A DNA stretch of 39,403 nt from Reyranella sp. (GCA_019745575.1 JAIETA010000061.1:1-39403), one strand, 5' to 3'. Counted from the first letter of the stretch, positions 24,480 to 33,076 are shown. Notes: a model not told the origin generated them from the sequence alone. Translations and numbers: made by a program.

Positions 24480-24719
24480 ATGTCGACCCTGTCCGCTGCA
24501 CGGGAAATCGCCCGCGCGCAAGCCCCCTCCTTCTCTCTCGGCCGCACCATCGCGCTGATGGCGGGGTCGGTCGTGGTCGGTATCGAGACCGTCATGGCGC
24601 GCGCCGAGCTGGCCCGTTCGCGACGCCAGCTTGCGGAGCTCGACGAGCGGCTGCTGCGCGACATCGGCCTCGATCGGGCCACGGCGCGTCGCGAGGCCGA
24701 CAAGGGTTTCTGGTCCTAA
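24480..24719 (+). CDS. DUF1127 small protein (copy 2)
   Basis: A 79-residue protein. Residues 1-35 include a mildly hydrophobic stretch (TIALMAGSVVVGIETVMA); residues 42-79 are the DUF1127 domain, with RRQLAELDERLLRDIGLDR and the end EADKGFWS. This parallels copy 1 (RRELATLDLRTIRDLGLDLG and ANKPFWRT). ATG 24480 follows CGGAG with 8 to 9 nt spacing. It is divergent from LysR copy 2 and probably controlled by it. A role in RNA turnover or nutrient response is known for some family members, but the role here is inferred only. Confidence 0.88.
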   Translation: MSTLSAAREIARAQAPSFSLGRTIALMAGSVVVGIETVMARAELARSRRQLAELDERLLRDIGLDRATARREADKGFWS

Positions 24720-24779
24720 CCGGGAATTGCCGGCGGCAGCCGGATAGAGCAGGTTTGGTCATGGTGCTGTGATGGCGCC

Positions 24780-25901
24780 ATGACCCAACACCCTCTCTCC
24801 CTGCCCACCTTGGTGCTCGCCACCCCCGCCCTCCCCGACCCCGACACGAGCTGGCAGGCCGTCCTGCGGCGCGACCGGGCGTTCAACGGCCGGTTCTGGT
24901 TCTCGGTCAAGTCGACCGGGGTCTATTGCCTGCCCTCCTGCGCCGCGCGGACGCCGTTGCGGCGCAATGTGGCGTTTCACGCCTCGCCCGGCGCCGCCGA
25001 GGCGGCGGGCTTCCGCGCCTGCAAGCGCTGCAAGCCGCGCGACTGGCAGGCCGACGCTGGCCTCAGCAAGCCGGTCGCCCAGGCTTGCGCCCTCTTCGAC
25101 TCGACCCTCAACGATGTGCCGCCGTCGCTGGCGGCCGTGGCGCGCAGGGTCGGACTGTCGAGCGGCGCGCTCAGCAAGCGCTTCATCGCCGAGCTGGGCG
25201 TCAACCCGCGCGACTGGCTGATCGCGCGCAAGCGCCAGCGTTTCCGCAAGGCGTTGCGCAGCGGCGAGACGGTGGCCGGTGCGCTCTATGGCGCGGGCTA
25301 CGGCTCGCCGAGCCGCGTCTACGAGAGCAGCGACAAGGCGCTTGGCATGACGCCGGCGACCTACGCCAAGGGCGGTAGCGGGGCCCACATCGACTACACG
25401 ACGGTCGAGTCGGACTACGGCCGCGTGCTGGTGGCGGCGACGCACAAAGGCATCGCCGCGGTTTTCCTGGGCGACAACGACCGCGCGCTCGAGACGTCGC
25501 TGCGCGAGGACTTCCCCGCCGCCGAGATTGCCCGCAACGACCGTTCGCTGGGCCCCCGCGTGAAAAGCGTCCTGGCCCGCCTCTACGGCCGCAAGCCGAC
25601 GGCGCTCGACGCCCCCGACGTGCCACTCGACATCGTGGGCACCGCCTTCCAATGGAAGGTCTGGAAGGCGCTGACCGAGATTCCGGCCGGCCAGACCCGG
25701 ACCTACGGCGAGATCGCGCGGCGGATCGGCGAGCCGGGCGCGGCGCGGGCCGTCGGCCGGGCCTGCGCCACCAACCAGGCGGCGGTGGTCATTCCCTGCC
25801 ATCGCGCGGTCGGCGCCGACGGCTCGCTGACCGGCTATCGCTGGGGCGTGGCGCGCAAGGAACGGCTTCTGGCCGAGGAACGCCGGCGCAGCAGCACATA
25901 G
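24780..25901 (+). CDS. ada: Ada: methylphosphotriester-sensing regulator / O6-methylguanine-DNA methyltransferase
   Basis: A 373-residue adaptive-response protein. The N-terminal zinc domain has C50, C54, C81 and C84 (GVYCLPSC, CKRC); C50 is the methyl acceptor from DNA phosphotriesters. An AraC-type HTH spans about 97-196 (SLAAVARRVGLSSGALSKRF). The C-terminal suicide methyltransferase, from about 205, has the acceptor C340 in IPCHRAVG. All functional cysteines are present, so the protein should repair alkylated bases and activate its regulon after methylation. ATG 24780 gives the usual length; ribosome site weak. The last 67 bp overlap the convergent Smr gene. Confidence 0.93.
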   Translation: MTQHPLSLPTLVLATPALPDPDTSWQAVLRRDRAFNGRFWFSVKSTGVYCLPSCAARTPLRRNVAFHASPGAAEAAGFRACKRCKPRDWQADAGLSKPVAQACALFDSTLNDVPPSLAAVARRVGLSSGALSKRFIAELGVNPRDWLIARKRQRFRKALRSGETVAGALYGAGYGSPSRVYESSDKALGMTPATYAKGGSGAHIDYTTVESDYGRVLVAATHKGIAAVFLGDNDRALETSLREDFPAAEIARNDRSLGPRVKSVLARLYGRKPTALDAPDVPLDIVGTAFQWKVWKALTEIPAGQTRTYGEIARRIGEPGAARAVGRACATNQAAVVIPCHRAVGADGSLTGYRWGVARKERLLAEERRRSST

Positions 25902-26386
25902 AAGGCGCCGGATCCGCCGTGGTGCGGGTGCGCCGGCCGAACGCCGCGCACCCGGGCCCGATTGTCGGGCCGGTTGAGCCAGCCGACGAACTCCGCACGA
26001 ATGCGGCCGCCCACCAGGCGACCGCCTTCCTCGCGCAGGCCCTTGCCGGTGACGATCAGGACGACGCGGAAATCCCGCCGGGTCGTCCGCTCGAGGAAGT
26101 CGCCGACCGCGCGCTCCGCCGCCGCCAGGGTCATGCCATGCAGGTCGAGCGTGGCCTCCGGCGCGAGCTTGCCGCGCGACAGCGCACGAGCGACGTCCCG
26201 GTCGAACTGGCCATCGTCGGCGCTGAGTTCCGATTCGACCGGAACCGCGGGAGCGCGCTTCGGCTGCACTGGCTTCGCGGCCGGTGCGGCGGCCGTGACC
26301 GCAGCCGCGCGCGGCGCGCGCCGGCGGCCGTCGAGCGGCTTCACATCGGCCATCGCCGTCGAGAACAAACCGACATCCTTGACCAT
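25835..26386 (-). CDS. Smr-domain protein
   Basis: A 183-residue protein with an Ala/Pro-rich, basic N-terminal half (about 15-70) and a C-terminal Smr domain: LDLHGMT (80-86), VTGKG (112-116) and HHGGSGAFYVLLRR (155-168). Smr domains occur in MutS2 and stand-alone proteins and act as nucleases or nucleic-acid binders. The sequence continues 15 residues past the domain, Arg/Ser-rich, overlapping the ada coding region by 67 bp. The TPR gene starts divergently, with only 47 bp between the two starts. The physiological role here is unknown. Confidence 0.82.
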   Translation of the reverse strand: MVKDVGLFSTAMADVKPLDGRRRAPRAAAVTAAAPAAKPVQPKRAPAVPVESELSADDGQFDRDVARALSRGKLAPEATLDLHGMTLAAAERAVGDFLERTTRRDFRVVLIVTGKGLREEGGRLVGGRIRAEFVGWLNRPDNRARVRGVRPAHPHHGGSGAFYVLLRRRSSARSRSLRATPQR

Positions 26387-26394
26387 GGCGTTTC

Positions 26395-26425
26395 GTGTAG
26401 CCTTGGCCGTGGGGCGGGTCTACAC
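26395..26425. promoter_or_regulatory. Inverted repeat between Smr and TPR genes
   Basis: GTGTAG (26395-26400) and CTACAC (26420-26425) are 6-bp inverted arms 19 bp apart, filling most of the 47-bp divergent gap. This could be a shared operator, but arms this short may arise by chance. Confidence 0.25.
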
Positions 26426-26433
26426 AGCGCGCC

Positions 26434-27780
26434 ATGGCCCTGCCTTCCTCCACTCGGGCGCCTCAGCCCGACCCGGATCTCCAGACCGGCCTGCAGTATC
26501 TGCGCGCCGGCTGGTTCGACCGCGCCGAGCCGCTGTTCCGCGCCGCCCTCGGCCGGCATGGCGAGCGTCCCGACATTCTGCATTACCTCGCGGTCTGCCT
26601 GTCGCAGCGCGGCGCGCTCGGCGATGCCGAGGCGATGTGGCGCAAGGCGCTGGCCAAGGACCCGAACGAGCCGATGCTGTCCTACAATCTCGGCCTGGTG
26701 GCGCGCCGCCAGGGCCGCCTCGACGAGGCGGCGCGGCGGTTCCGCGACACGATCCGCCGGACACCGGCCCACGTCGAGGCACGTCTGGCGCTGGCCTCGG
26801 TCTACATGGATCTCGCCCGGTTTGCCGCCGCCGAGCGCGAACTGCGCGAGTTCGTCACCAATGTCGACACCGCCATCCAGCAGCCCGGCGGCGAGGGACT
26901 AAAGTCGCTCCAGGCGCGGGCGCGCAACATGCTGGGCTATGCGCTCTACCGCATGGGCCACCACTCCTCGGCGATCGAGGTTCTCGACATGGCCATGGTC
27001 GACGCCGGCGAGGACGGCGCCCGCCGCGGCCAGATCCTGGGCGATCGTGCCCTGGCCCTGGGCGGGCTCGGCCACTTCGACGAGGCCATCGCCGAAGCTG
27101 GCCGCGCCCTCGAAGCCGCGCCCGACAGCGCCACCCTCAACCACGTCATGGGCTTCGTGCTCTACTATGCCGGCCGGCCGGCCGACGCGGTCGCGCCGAT
27201 CCAGCGGGCGCTCGAAATCGATCCCGCCTTCACCGCGGCGCTCAAGACTCTGGCGCTGGCTCAGGCCGCCGCCGGCAAGGGCGACGAGGCCGTCGATCTG
27301 CTGCACCGGGCGCTGCGCGCGAGCCCGCACGACCGCGACGCGGTCCTCCAGCTTTCCCTTCTGCACATCGGCCAGGGCCGCTTCGCCGAGGCGCTCGACG
27401 TGCTGGAGCCTCATCTGAAGGCCGCGCCCGACGACGTACGGGCGCTCAACAATCAGGGCCTGGCGTTGCGCGGCCTAAAACGTTTCGAGGAGGCGCGGCG
27501 GGCGCTGAAGCGGGCGTCGCGGCTGGCCAGCGACGATCCCATGGTCCTGACCAACCTCGGCCGTGTGCTGGTCGATCTCGGACGGGCCGCCGAGGCGCGG
27601 ACGCTGCACGAGCATGCATTGCGCGGCCTGCCGGGCGACTCCCGCCTGCTGGCGCATTACGGCGCCTGCCTTGCCGCGCTGGGCGATAGCGACAAGGCGC
27701 GCGAGACGCTGGATGCCGCCCTGGCGGCCGATCCCGACAACGCCGAGGCCCTGGCGGCGCGGACCGCGCTCGATACATGA
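26434..27780 (+). CDS. Tetratricopeptide-repeat protein
   Basis: A 448-residue protein made almost entirely of TPR units (about eleven 34-residue repeats), for example PDILHYLAVCLSQRGALGDA, PMLSYNLGLVARRQGRLDEA, ALNNQGLALRGLKRFEEARR and PMVLTNLGRVLVDLGRAAEA. There is no signal peptide, membrane span or catalytic domain, so it is a cytoplasmic scaffold. The ATG at 26434 lies 47 bp from the divergent Smr start. YggS follows after 10 bp, so it likely leads a transcript with yggS and mutM. The partner proteins are unknown. Confidence 0.87.
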   Translation: MALPSSTRAPQPDPDLQTGLQYLRAGWFDRAEPLFRAALGRHGERPDILHYLAVCLSQRGALGDAEAMWRKALAKDPNEPMLSYNLGLVARRQGRLDEAARRFRDTIRRTPAHVEARLALASVYMDLARFAAAERELREFVTNVDTAIQQPGGEGLKSLQARARNMLGYALYRMGHHSSAIEVLDMAMVDAGEDGARRGQILGDRALALGGLGHFDEAIAEAGRALEAAPDSATLNHVMGFVLYYAGRPADAVAPIQRALEIDPAFTAALKTLALAQAAAGKGDEAVDLLHRALRASPHDRDAVLQLSLLHIGQGRFAEALDVLEPHLKAAPDDVRALNNQGLALRGLKRFEEARRALKRASRLASDDPMVLTNLGRVLVDLGRAAEARTLHEHALRGLPGDSRLLAHYGACLAALGDSDKARETLDAALAADPDNAEALAARTALDT

Positions 27781-27790
27781 GAACCGCGGC

Positions 27791-28474
27791 ATGAGCGACG
27801 GCGCCGACCGTCTGGCCGATGTCCGCCGGCGCATCGACGCCGCCGCGCGCGCCGCCGGCCGCGATCCCGCTTCCGTCACCCTTGTCGCCGTGTCCAAGAC
27901 CCATGGCGCCGACCGCATCCGCGAGCTGCTCGAGGCCGGTCAACGCATCTTCGGCGAGAACCGGGTGCAGGAGGCGCAGGAGAAATTTCCCGCCCTGAAG
28001 GCGGCTTACCCCGACCTGGAACTGCATCTGATCGGGCCGCTGCAGACCAACAAGGTCCGCGACGCGGTGGCCCTGTTCGACGTGATCGAGTCGGTCGACC
28101 GCGAGCGGCTGGCTGCGGCCCTCGCCAAGGAGATGGACCGCCTCGGCCGCCGGCCGGCCTGCTATGTCCAGGTCAACACGGGCGAGGAGCCGCAGAAGGC
28201 GGGCGTTGCACCGGCCGATGTCGATGCCTTCGTGGCCGCCTGCCGCGACACCCACAAGCTGCCGGTCGTCGGCCTGATGTGCATCCCGCCGGCTGACGAG
28301 GAGCCGGCGCTGCACTTTGCCCTTCTGGCCAAGATGGCGGCCCGCAACGGCCTGGCCAAGGTCAGCATGGGCATGAGCGCCGACTACGAGATAGCGGTCC
28401 GGCTGGGCGCCACGCACGTGCGGGTCGGCAGCGCCCTGTTCGGCGCCCGCGGCGCGCTCGCGGCGCATGCCTGA
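27791..28474 (+). CDS. YggS-family pyridoxal-phosphate homeostasis protein
   Basis: A 227-residue PLP-binding protein with the alanine-racemase N-terminal barrel. The PLP lysine is K36 (LVAVSKTH), with FGENRVQEAQEKF (54-66), HLIGPLQTNK and the phosphate-binding end SMGMSADYEIAVRLGATHVR. It has no known enzymatic activity; homologues buffer PLP supply and affect amino-acid metabolism. The start at 27791 gives the standard length; in-frame starts further upstream lie in the TPR gene. The end overlaps mutM by 8 nt. Confidence 0.92.
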   Translation: MSDGADRLADVRRRIDAAARAAGRDPASVTLVAVSKTHGADRIRELLEAGQRIFGENRVQEAQEKFPALKAAYPDLELHLIGPLQTNKVRDAVALFDVIESVDRERLAAALAKEMDRLGRRPACYVQVNTGEEPQKAGVAPADVDAFVAACRDTHKLPVVGLMCIPPADEEPALHFALLAKMAARNGLAKVSMGMSADYEIAVRLGATHVRVGSALFGARGALAAHA

Positions 28475-29306
28475 ACTGCCCGAGGTCGAGACTGTCCGAC
28501 GCGGCCTCGTGCCCCGGCTGGTCGGCCGGAAGATCGTCCGGCTGCTGCAACGCCGCCGCGACCTGCGGCTGCCGCTGCCGGCGCGGTTCGCCCAGCGGGT
28601 CGAGGGCCGCAAGGTCCGGGCGATCGACCGGCGGGCGAAATATCTGCTGATCCGGCTGGACGACGGCCATACGCTGATTGCCCATCTCGGCATGTCCGGC
28701 CGCATGACCCTGCATGACGCCGCCAGCGCCGCGGCACATCCCTTCGACCGGCACGACCACGTCGTCTTCGAAACCGACGAGGGCTGGCAGGTTCGCTTCA
28801 ACGACGCCCGCCGCTTTGGCCTGATGCTGCTGGCGGCCGACGAGACCGTGCCCAGGCACAAGCTCTTCAAGGGTCTGGGGCCGGAGCCGCTGGACGACGG
28901 CTTCGACGGCACCGCGCTTGCCGCGCGGCTGAAAGGACGCCGCACGCCCATAAAGGCCGCGTTGCTCGACCAGAAGACCCTGGTCGGCGTCGGCAACATC
29001 TACGCCTGCGAGGCGCTGTTCCTGGCCGGCCTCTCGCCCCGCCGCTCGTCGCACACGGTGCAGGGCGAGCGCGCCGAGCGGCTGGTGGCCGCCATCAAGA
29101 AGGTGCTCCATCGCTCGATCGAGGACGGCGGCTCGACCTTGCGCGATCACGTCCAGCCCGGCGGCGAGCTCGGCTACTTCCAGACCCGCTTCAACGTCTA
29201 CGACCGGGCCGGCATCGTCTGTCCGACGCCGGGCTGCGGCCGGCCGGTGCGCCGGCTGGTGCAGGCCGGCCGCTCGACCTTCTATTGCGCGCGCTGCCAG
29301 CGCTAG
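28467..29306 (+). CDS. mutM: Formamidopyrimidine-DNA glycosylase
   Basis: A 279-residue Fpg/MutM enzyme that removes 8-oxoguanine and ring-opened purines and cuts the strand by beta,delta-elimination. N-terminal [14 protein letters not shown] has catalytic P2 and E3. [20 protein letters not shown] and [13 protein letters not shown] (H2TH region) follow. The zinc finger is C252-x4-C257-x16-C274-x2-C277, with the phosphate-binding R269 between. It overlaps yggS by 8 nt, so translation is coupled. Confidence 0.95.
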   Translation: MPELPEVETVRRGLVPRLVGRKIVRLLQRRRDLRLPLPARFAQRVEGRKVRAIDRRAKYLLIRLDDGHTLIAHLGMSGRMTLHDAASAAAHPFDRHDHVVFETDEGWQVRFNDARRFGLMLLAADETVPRHKLFKGLGPEPLDDGFDGTALAARLKGRRTPIKAALLDQKTLVGVGNIYACEALFLAGLSPRRSSHTVQGERAERLVAAIKKVLHRSIEDGGSTLRDHVQPGGELGYFQTRFNVYDRAGIVCPTPGCGRPVRRLVQAGRSTFYCARCQR

Positions 29307-29338
29307 CTAAGAGCGGCTCCTTACTGCGGAGGACGCCT

Positions 29339-30121
29339 GTGGCCGCGACATACGAAAACATCCTGACCGAAACCAAGGGCCGCGTCGGCATCATCCGGCT
29401 CAACCGGCCCAAGGCGCTGAACGCGCTCTGCGCCGACCTGGTCCGCGAGCTCGGCCAGGCGCTCGACGCCTTCGAGGCCGACCCCAACATCGGATGCATG
29501 GTCCTGACCGGCAGCGACAAGGCCTTCGCGGCCGGCGCCGACATCAAGGAGATGAAGGACAAGTCCTACCAGGACGTCTTCCTCCAGGACTTCATCACGG
29601 TCGGCTGGGAGAAGGTGAGCCAGGTTCGCAAGCCGATCGTGGCCGCTGTCGCGGGCTATGCGCTGGGCGGCGGCTGCGAGATGGCCATGATGTGCGACTT
29701 CATCATTGCTGCAGACAACGCCAAGTTCGGCCAGCCCGAAATCACGCTGGGGACCATTCCCGGTGCCGGCGGTACGCAGCGCCTGCCGCGCTTCGTCGGC
29801 AAGTCGAAGGCGATGGACCTCGTGCTGACCGGCCGCATGATGGACGCCGCCGAAGCCGAGCGCTGCGGTCTGGTGAGCCGGGTCGTGCCGATCGCCCAGC
29901 TGATGGACGACGCACTTGCCACGGCGGAGAAGATCGCGGGCCTCTCGCTGCCCGCCACGATGGTCGCCAAGGAGGCCGTCAACCGGGCCTTCGAGACCAC
30001 GCTGGCCGAGGGTGTCCGCTTCGAACGCCGCACCTTCCACGCAACCTTTGCCTTCGACGACCGGGCGGAAGGAATGGCGGCCTTTGCCGAGAAGCGCAAA
30101 GCAGGCTGGAAACACCGCTGA
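29339..30121 (+). CDS. Enoyl-CoA hydratase (crotonase family)
   Basis: A 260-residue crotonase-fold enzyme that hydrates trans-2-enoyl-CoA in fatty-acid beta-oxidation. The oxyanion-hole region [12 protein letters not shown] (61-72) and [12 protein letters not shown] (106-117), plus both catalytic glutamates, E114 and E134 ([19 protein letters not shown]), are present, which argues for true hydratase activity. The start is the GTG at 29339, with GGAGGA 7 nt upstream. It is 32 bp after mutM and just upstream of the rpsT promoter, a gene order common in alphaproteobacteria near dnaA. Confidence 0.93.
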   Translation: MAATYENILTETKGRVGIIRLNRPKALNALCADLVRELGQALDAFEADPNIGCMVLTGSDKAFAAGADIKEMKDKSYQDVFLQDFITVGWEKVSQVRKPIVAAVAGYALGGGCEMAMMCDFIIAADNAKFGQPEITLGTIPGAGGTQRLPRFVGKSKAMDLVLTGRMMDAAEAERCGLVSRVVPIAQLMDDALATAEKIAGLSLPATMVAKEAVNRAFETTLAEGVRFERRTFHATFAFDDRAEGMAAFAEKRKAGWKHR

Positions 30122-30140
30122 TTGGCCGATTTGGGCGCGC

Positions 30141-30169
30141 TTGACCGGCCGTCATGCGGCCCGTATAAG
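30141..30169 (+). promoter_or_regulatory. Sigma-70-type promoter of rpsT
   Basis: TTGACC (30141-30146) and TATAAG (30164-30169) are separated by exactly 17 bp, starting 56 bp before the rpsT ATG. The spacer contains an inverted repeat, GGCCG-TCATG-CGGCC (30147-30161). Confidence 0.75.
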
Positions 30170-30196
30170 CCCGCCCTTCCTAGGAACGAGGACTAG

Positions 30197-30460
30197 ATGG
30201 CTAATCACAAGTCGGCCGAGAAGCGCGCCCGCCAGACCGAGCGTCGCACCGCCGTGAATACCGCGCGCCGCAGCCGCGTCCGCGGCTCGATCAAGAAGGT
30301 CGAGGAAGCGATCAGCGCCGGCGACAAGAAGGCGGCCCAGGCCGCGTTGCGCGCCGCCCAGCCGGAGATCCAGCGCGGTGCGATCAAGCGCATCGTGACC
30401 AAGAATGCCGCCGCCCGCCGCGTGTCGCGTCTTGCCGCGCGCATCAAGGCGATGACCTGA
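30197..30460 (+). CDS. rpsT: 30S ribosomal protein S20
   Basis: An 87-residue, very basic protein beginning [19 protein letters not shown], the S20 signature, which binds 16S rRNA early in 30S assembly. ACGAGGAC precedes ATG 30197. It has its own promoter and terminator, so it forms a single-gene transcript. Confidence 0.97.
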   Translation: MANHKSAEKRARQTERRTAVNTARRSRVRGSIKKVEEAISAGDKKAAQAALRAAQPEIQRGAIKRIVTKNAAARRVSRLAARIKAMT

Positions 30461-30487
30461 ACGTCAGTTCACCTTGCAGTGGATGTG

Positions 30488-30518
30488 AACGCCGCTCCAT
30501 CGAGCGGCGTTTTCTTTT
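30488..30518 (+). terminator. Rho-independent terminator of rpsT
   Basis: AACGCCGCTC (30488-30497), loop CATC, GAGCGGCGTT (30502-30511), then TTCTTTTT. The 10-bp perfect stem begins 27 bp after the rpsT stop. Confidence 0.92.
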
Positions 30519-31035
30519 TGGCGTTGTCTCTCCGCGGCCGACTCAAAAAAATTTCGAACGTTTGCGACGAAGATCGTTTGGTCGCCAATTGGGCGAATAA
30601 CATACGATTCGCCTTTATCGTCTCGCACGCACGCACGGGCGCTAGATGTTGAGCGACGGCGCGCATGACGCGCGTTGGAAAATCGATTCGGAAGAGTTGT
30701 CAATCGAGTCGCGCGGGGAACAGTCTGAATAGTGTGCGGTGTTCTCGCGCGAATCGTTTGCGTCGGTCATCCGGTCTGCTAAGAGTCCGCTCATCGCGAC
30801 GGGGCGTGGGGCGCTGGAACGCGAGCCAAGGCGGAGACGGGGGGCTTCCTCTTCGCCAAAAAACGAACGAGGGAGAAAGCCACAGCACTTCGGCCACAGC
30901 GACGATCGCAAATGAAGCGTCCCGACAACGACGCTGTCACCGGAATTTTTCGTCGCCCTTGCCGCGCTGTGCATCCTGCCTCGATCGACGGCTCGCCGTT
31001 CGACGCCCCGCTTCGACAAATGAAAAGCGGGGGCC
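30519..31035. promoter_or_regulatory. Regulatory region upstream of rhodanese-dnaA with six GANTC sites
   Basis: About 517 bp without a gene. It carries six GANTC (CcrM methylation) sites in 248 bp: 30540, 30606, 30685, 30706, 30751 and 30783. It is locally A+T-rich at 30541-30610. Nested inverted repeats include TCGCC-AATTG-GGCGA (30582-30596) and GGCGAAT-N8-ATTCGCC (30592-30613), with the palindrome CCAATTGG at 30585-30592. CGTTTG followed by a TCG/ACG word recurs three times. In Caulobacter GANTC methylation tunes dnaA transcription, so this is probably the dnaA promoter region. No clear DnaA boxes were found. Confidence 0.6.
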
Positions 31036-31500
31036 ATGTCGAAAGACAACAAGATTGCCGGCACATACGAGGTGTCCCCCGCCGCCGGCTACGCCGGTGA
31101 CGTCGCGCCGGCCGCCGCCTGGAAAATTCTCGCCGACAACAAGGACGCCATCCTGGTCGATGTCCGCACTCGCGCTGAATGGAACTTCGTCGGCCTGCCG
31201 GATCTCGCGCCGCTGGCGAAAAAGCCGGCATTGATCGAATGGCAGATTTTTCCGAGCATGCAGCCCAATCCGGATTTCGTGGCCGCGCTGTCCGGCGCGG
31301 TCGCCAACAAGGATGCGCCGCTGCTGTTTCTCTGTAGAAGTGGGGCCCGATCGGCCGCGGCGGCGAAAGCCATGACCGCGGCCGGCTACAGTACATGTCT
31401 CAACGTAGCAGACGGCTTCGAAGGTCCCCTGGATGCGCAGGCCAAGCGCGGCGCGGCCGGGGGTTGGAAGGCAGCAGGGCTTCCGTGGAGACAGACGTGA
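31036..31500 (+). CDS. Rhodanese-like sulfurtransferase domain protein
   Basis: A 154-residue single-domain rhodanese. The active-site loop is C100-RSGARS in LLFLCRSGARSAAAA, with VDVRTRAEW (41-49) upstream and the C-terminal NVADGFEGPLD. The cysteine would carry a persulfide; acceptor unknown. ATG 31036 follows a G-rich stretch. Its stop overlaps the dnaA start by 4 nt (GTGA), so it is the first gene of the dnaA transcript, an uncommon place for a rhodanese as far as I know. Confidence 0.9.
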   Translation: MSKDNKIAGTYEVSPAAGYAGDVAPAAAWKILADNKDAILVDVRTRAEWNFVGLPDLAPLAKKPALIEWQIFPSMQPNPDFVAALSGAVANKDAPLLFLCRSGARSAAAAKAMTAAGYSTCLNVADGFEGPLDAQAKRGAAGGWKAAGLPWRQT

Positions 31501-32981
31501 ACCGATTTCAATCGCCGATCTCAGGCAACAACAACGCAGCCTACGACAAGAAGAGTGTGGCGGGGGCCGAAATGGATGAAGTCGCGGGCCGCAAGGAGCT
31601 GGAAACCCACTGGACACGCGTCTGCGACCGGCTGCGCAAGGAAATCGGCGACAAGGCTTTCAAGACCTGGTTCGGCGAGGTCGAGCTGGGCGAGCTGAAG
31701 GCCGGCAAGCTTCGCCTTTATGCCCCGACCCGGTTCGTCCGCGACTGGGTCGGCCGGCACTACGGCGACCGGGTGCTCGCCTACTGGCAGGCCGTGACGC
31801 CTGACGTGAAGAACGTCGAGGTCAACCTCGTGCCGCCGCCGGCGCCCCGCCGGCCCAACGAGATCATCGCCGTGCCGCCGCTGCCGTCGTCGCAGAACTA
31901 CCAGCCGCCGATGCCGCGCATGGGACCGTCGATCGGCCGCGGCGGCGATGAGGCGTTCCAGGGCCCGGAGGCGCGCTACACCTTCGCCAATTTCGTGGTC
32001 GGCAAGCCCAACGAGTTCGCCTATGCCGCCGCCCGCAACATCGCCGAGCAGGACCGGCCGCTGCCGGAACGCAACCCGCTCTACATCTTCGGCGGCGTCG
32101 GCCTCGGAAAGACCCATCTGATGCATGCCATCTGGCATGCGTTGCGCGAGCGCGATCCCAAAACGCGCGTGCTCTACCTGACGGCCGAGAGCTTCGTGAA
32201 CCGCTTCATCCAGGCGCTGCGCACGAAGAACACCGGCCAGTTCAAGGAGCTGTTCCGCAACGTCGATGTGCTGATGGTCGACGATGTGCAGTTCATCTGC
32301 GGCAAGGAAGCCAGCCAGGACGAGTTCTTCTTCACCTTCAATTCGCTGGTCGAACAGAACAAGCAGATCGTGCTGTCGTCGGAGAAGCCGCCCAGCGAGC
32401 TACAGGACATCGAGGAGCGCATGCGCTCGCGCCTGGGCTCAGGCTTGGTCGCCGACATCCATTCGTCGACCTACGAGCTGCGCCTCAGCATCCTGCAAAC
32501 CAAGGCCGAGAACGCACGGGTTCCGGTGCCGACCGGGGTGCTGGAGTTCCTCGCCCACAAGATCAGCACCAACATCCGCGAACTCGAGGGCGCGCTCAAC
32601 CGGGTGGTGGCGCACGGCCAGCTGATCGGTCGCGAGATCACCGTCGAGATGGCGCAGGACGTCCTGCACGACCTGCTGCGCCAGGCCGACCGCAAGGTCA
32701 CCGTCGACGAGATCCAGCAGCGGGTGGCTGCCCATTACAACATCAAGCTCGCCGAGATGAGTTCGCCTCGCCGCGCCCGCTCGGTCGCCCGGCCGCGCCA
32801 GGTCGCCATGTATCTCGCCAAGCAACTCACCACGCTCAGCCTGCCGCAGATCGGCAAGCGCTTCGGCAACCGCGACCACACCACGGTCATGCATGCCGTG
32901 CGCAAGATCGAGGAGCTCAAGATCTCCGACCTTTCGATTGCAGAAGACGTCGAGTTGCTCAAGCGGCAGTTGCAGGGCTAG
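31497..32981 (+). CDS. dnaA: Chromosomal replication initiator protein DnaA
   Basis: A 494-residue AAA+ initiator that binds DnaA boxes and opens oriC. Domain I starts near 33 (ELETHWTRVCDRLRKEIGDK), a Pro-rich linker spans 112-150, Walker A GGVGLGKTH is at 199-207, Walker B LMVDDVQF at 259-266 and the C-terminal DNA-binding signature DHTTVMHA at 460-467. The start GTG 31497 overlaps the rhodanese stop and has GGAGAC 6 nt upstream. ATG 31572, preceded by a G-rich run, would give 469 residues and begin right before domain I, and is a serious alternative. No own promoter is evident, so expression probably depends on the region upstream of the rhodanese gene. Confidence 0.96.
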   Translation: MNRFQSPISGNNNAAYDKKSVAGAEMDEVAGRKELETHWTRVCDRLRKEIGDKAFKTWFGEVELGELKAGKLRLYAPTRFVRDWVGRHYGDRVLAYWQAVTPDVKNVEVNLVPPPAPRRPNEIIAVPPLPSSQNYQPPMPRMGPSIGRGGDEAFQGPEARYTFANFVVGKPNEFAYAAARNIAEQDRPLPERNPLYIFGGVGLGKTHLMHAIWHALRERDPKTRVLYLTAESFVNRFIQALRTKNTGQFKELFRNVDVLMVDDVQFICGKEASQDEFFFTFNSLVEQNKQIVLSSEKPPSELQDIEERMRSRLGSGLVADIHSSTYELRLSILQTKAENARVPVPTGVLEFLAHKISTNIRELEGALNRVVAHGQLIGREITVEMAQDVLHDLLRQADRKVTVDEIQQRVAAHYNIKLAEMSSPRRARSVARPRQVAMYLAKQLTTLSLPQIGKRFGNRDHTTVMHAVRKIEELKISDLSIAEDVELLKRQLQG

Positions 32982-33000
32982 CGGAATCCCGGCGGAAACC

Positions 33001-33033
33001 ACGAAACGGGGCCCACCGGGGCCCCGGTTTCGT
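33001..33033 (+). terminator. Terminator-like hairpin after dnaA
   Basis: ACGAAACGGGGCCC (33001-33014) pairs with GGGCCCC-G-GTTTCGT up to 33033, with one bulged G. The stem is strong, 19 bp past the dnaA stop, but no T-run follows, so termination may be incomplete. Confidence 0.6.
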
Positions 33034-33076
33034 TGTGAATCCGGTCCCTAAGGGCCTCAAATTACGGGCGAAATCG

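Noticed and set aside
30519-31035. Replication origin (oriC) upstream of dnaA
   Set aside because: The region is A+T-rich in part and lies near dnaA, but I found no run of DnaA boxes close to TTATCCACA, and in many alphaproteobacteria oriC is not next to dnaA. GC-skew over the full chromosome would decide.
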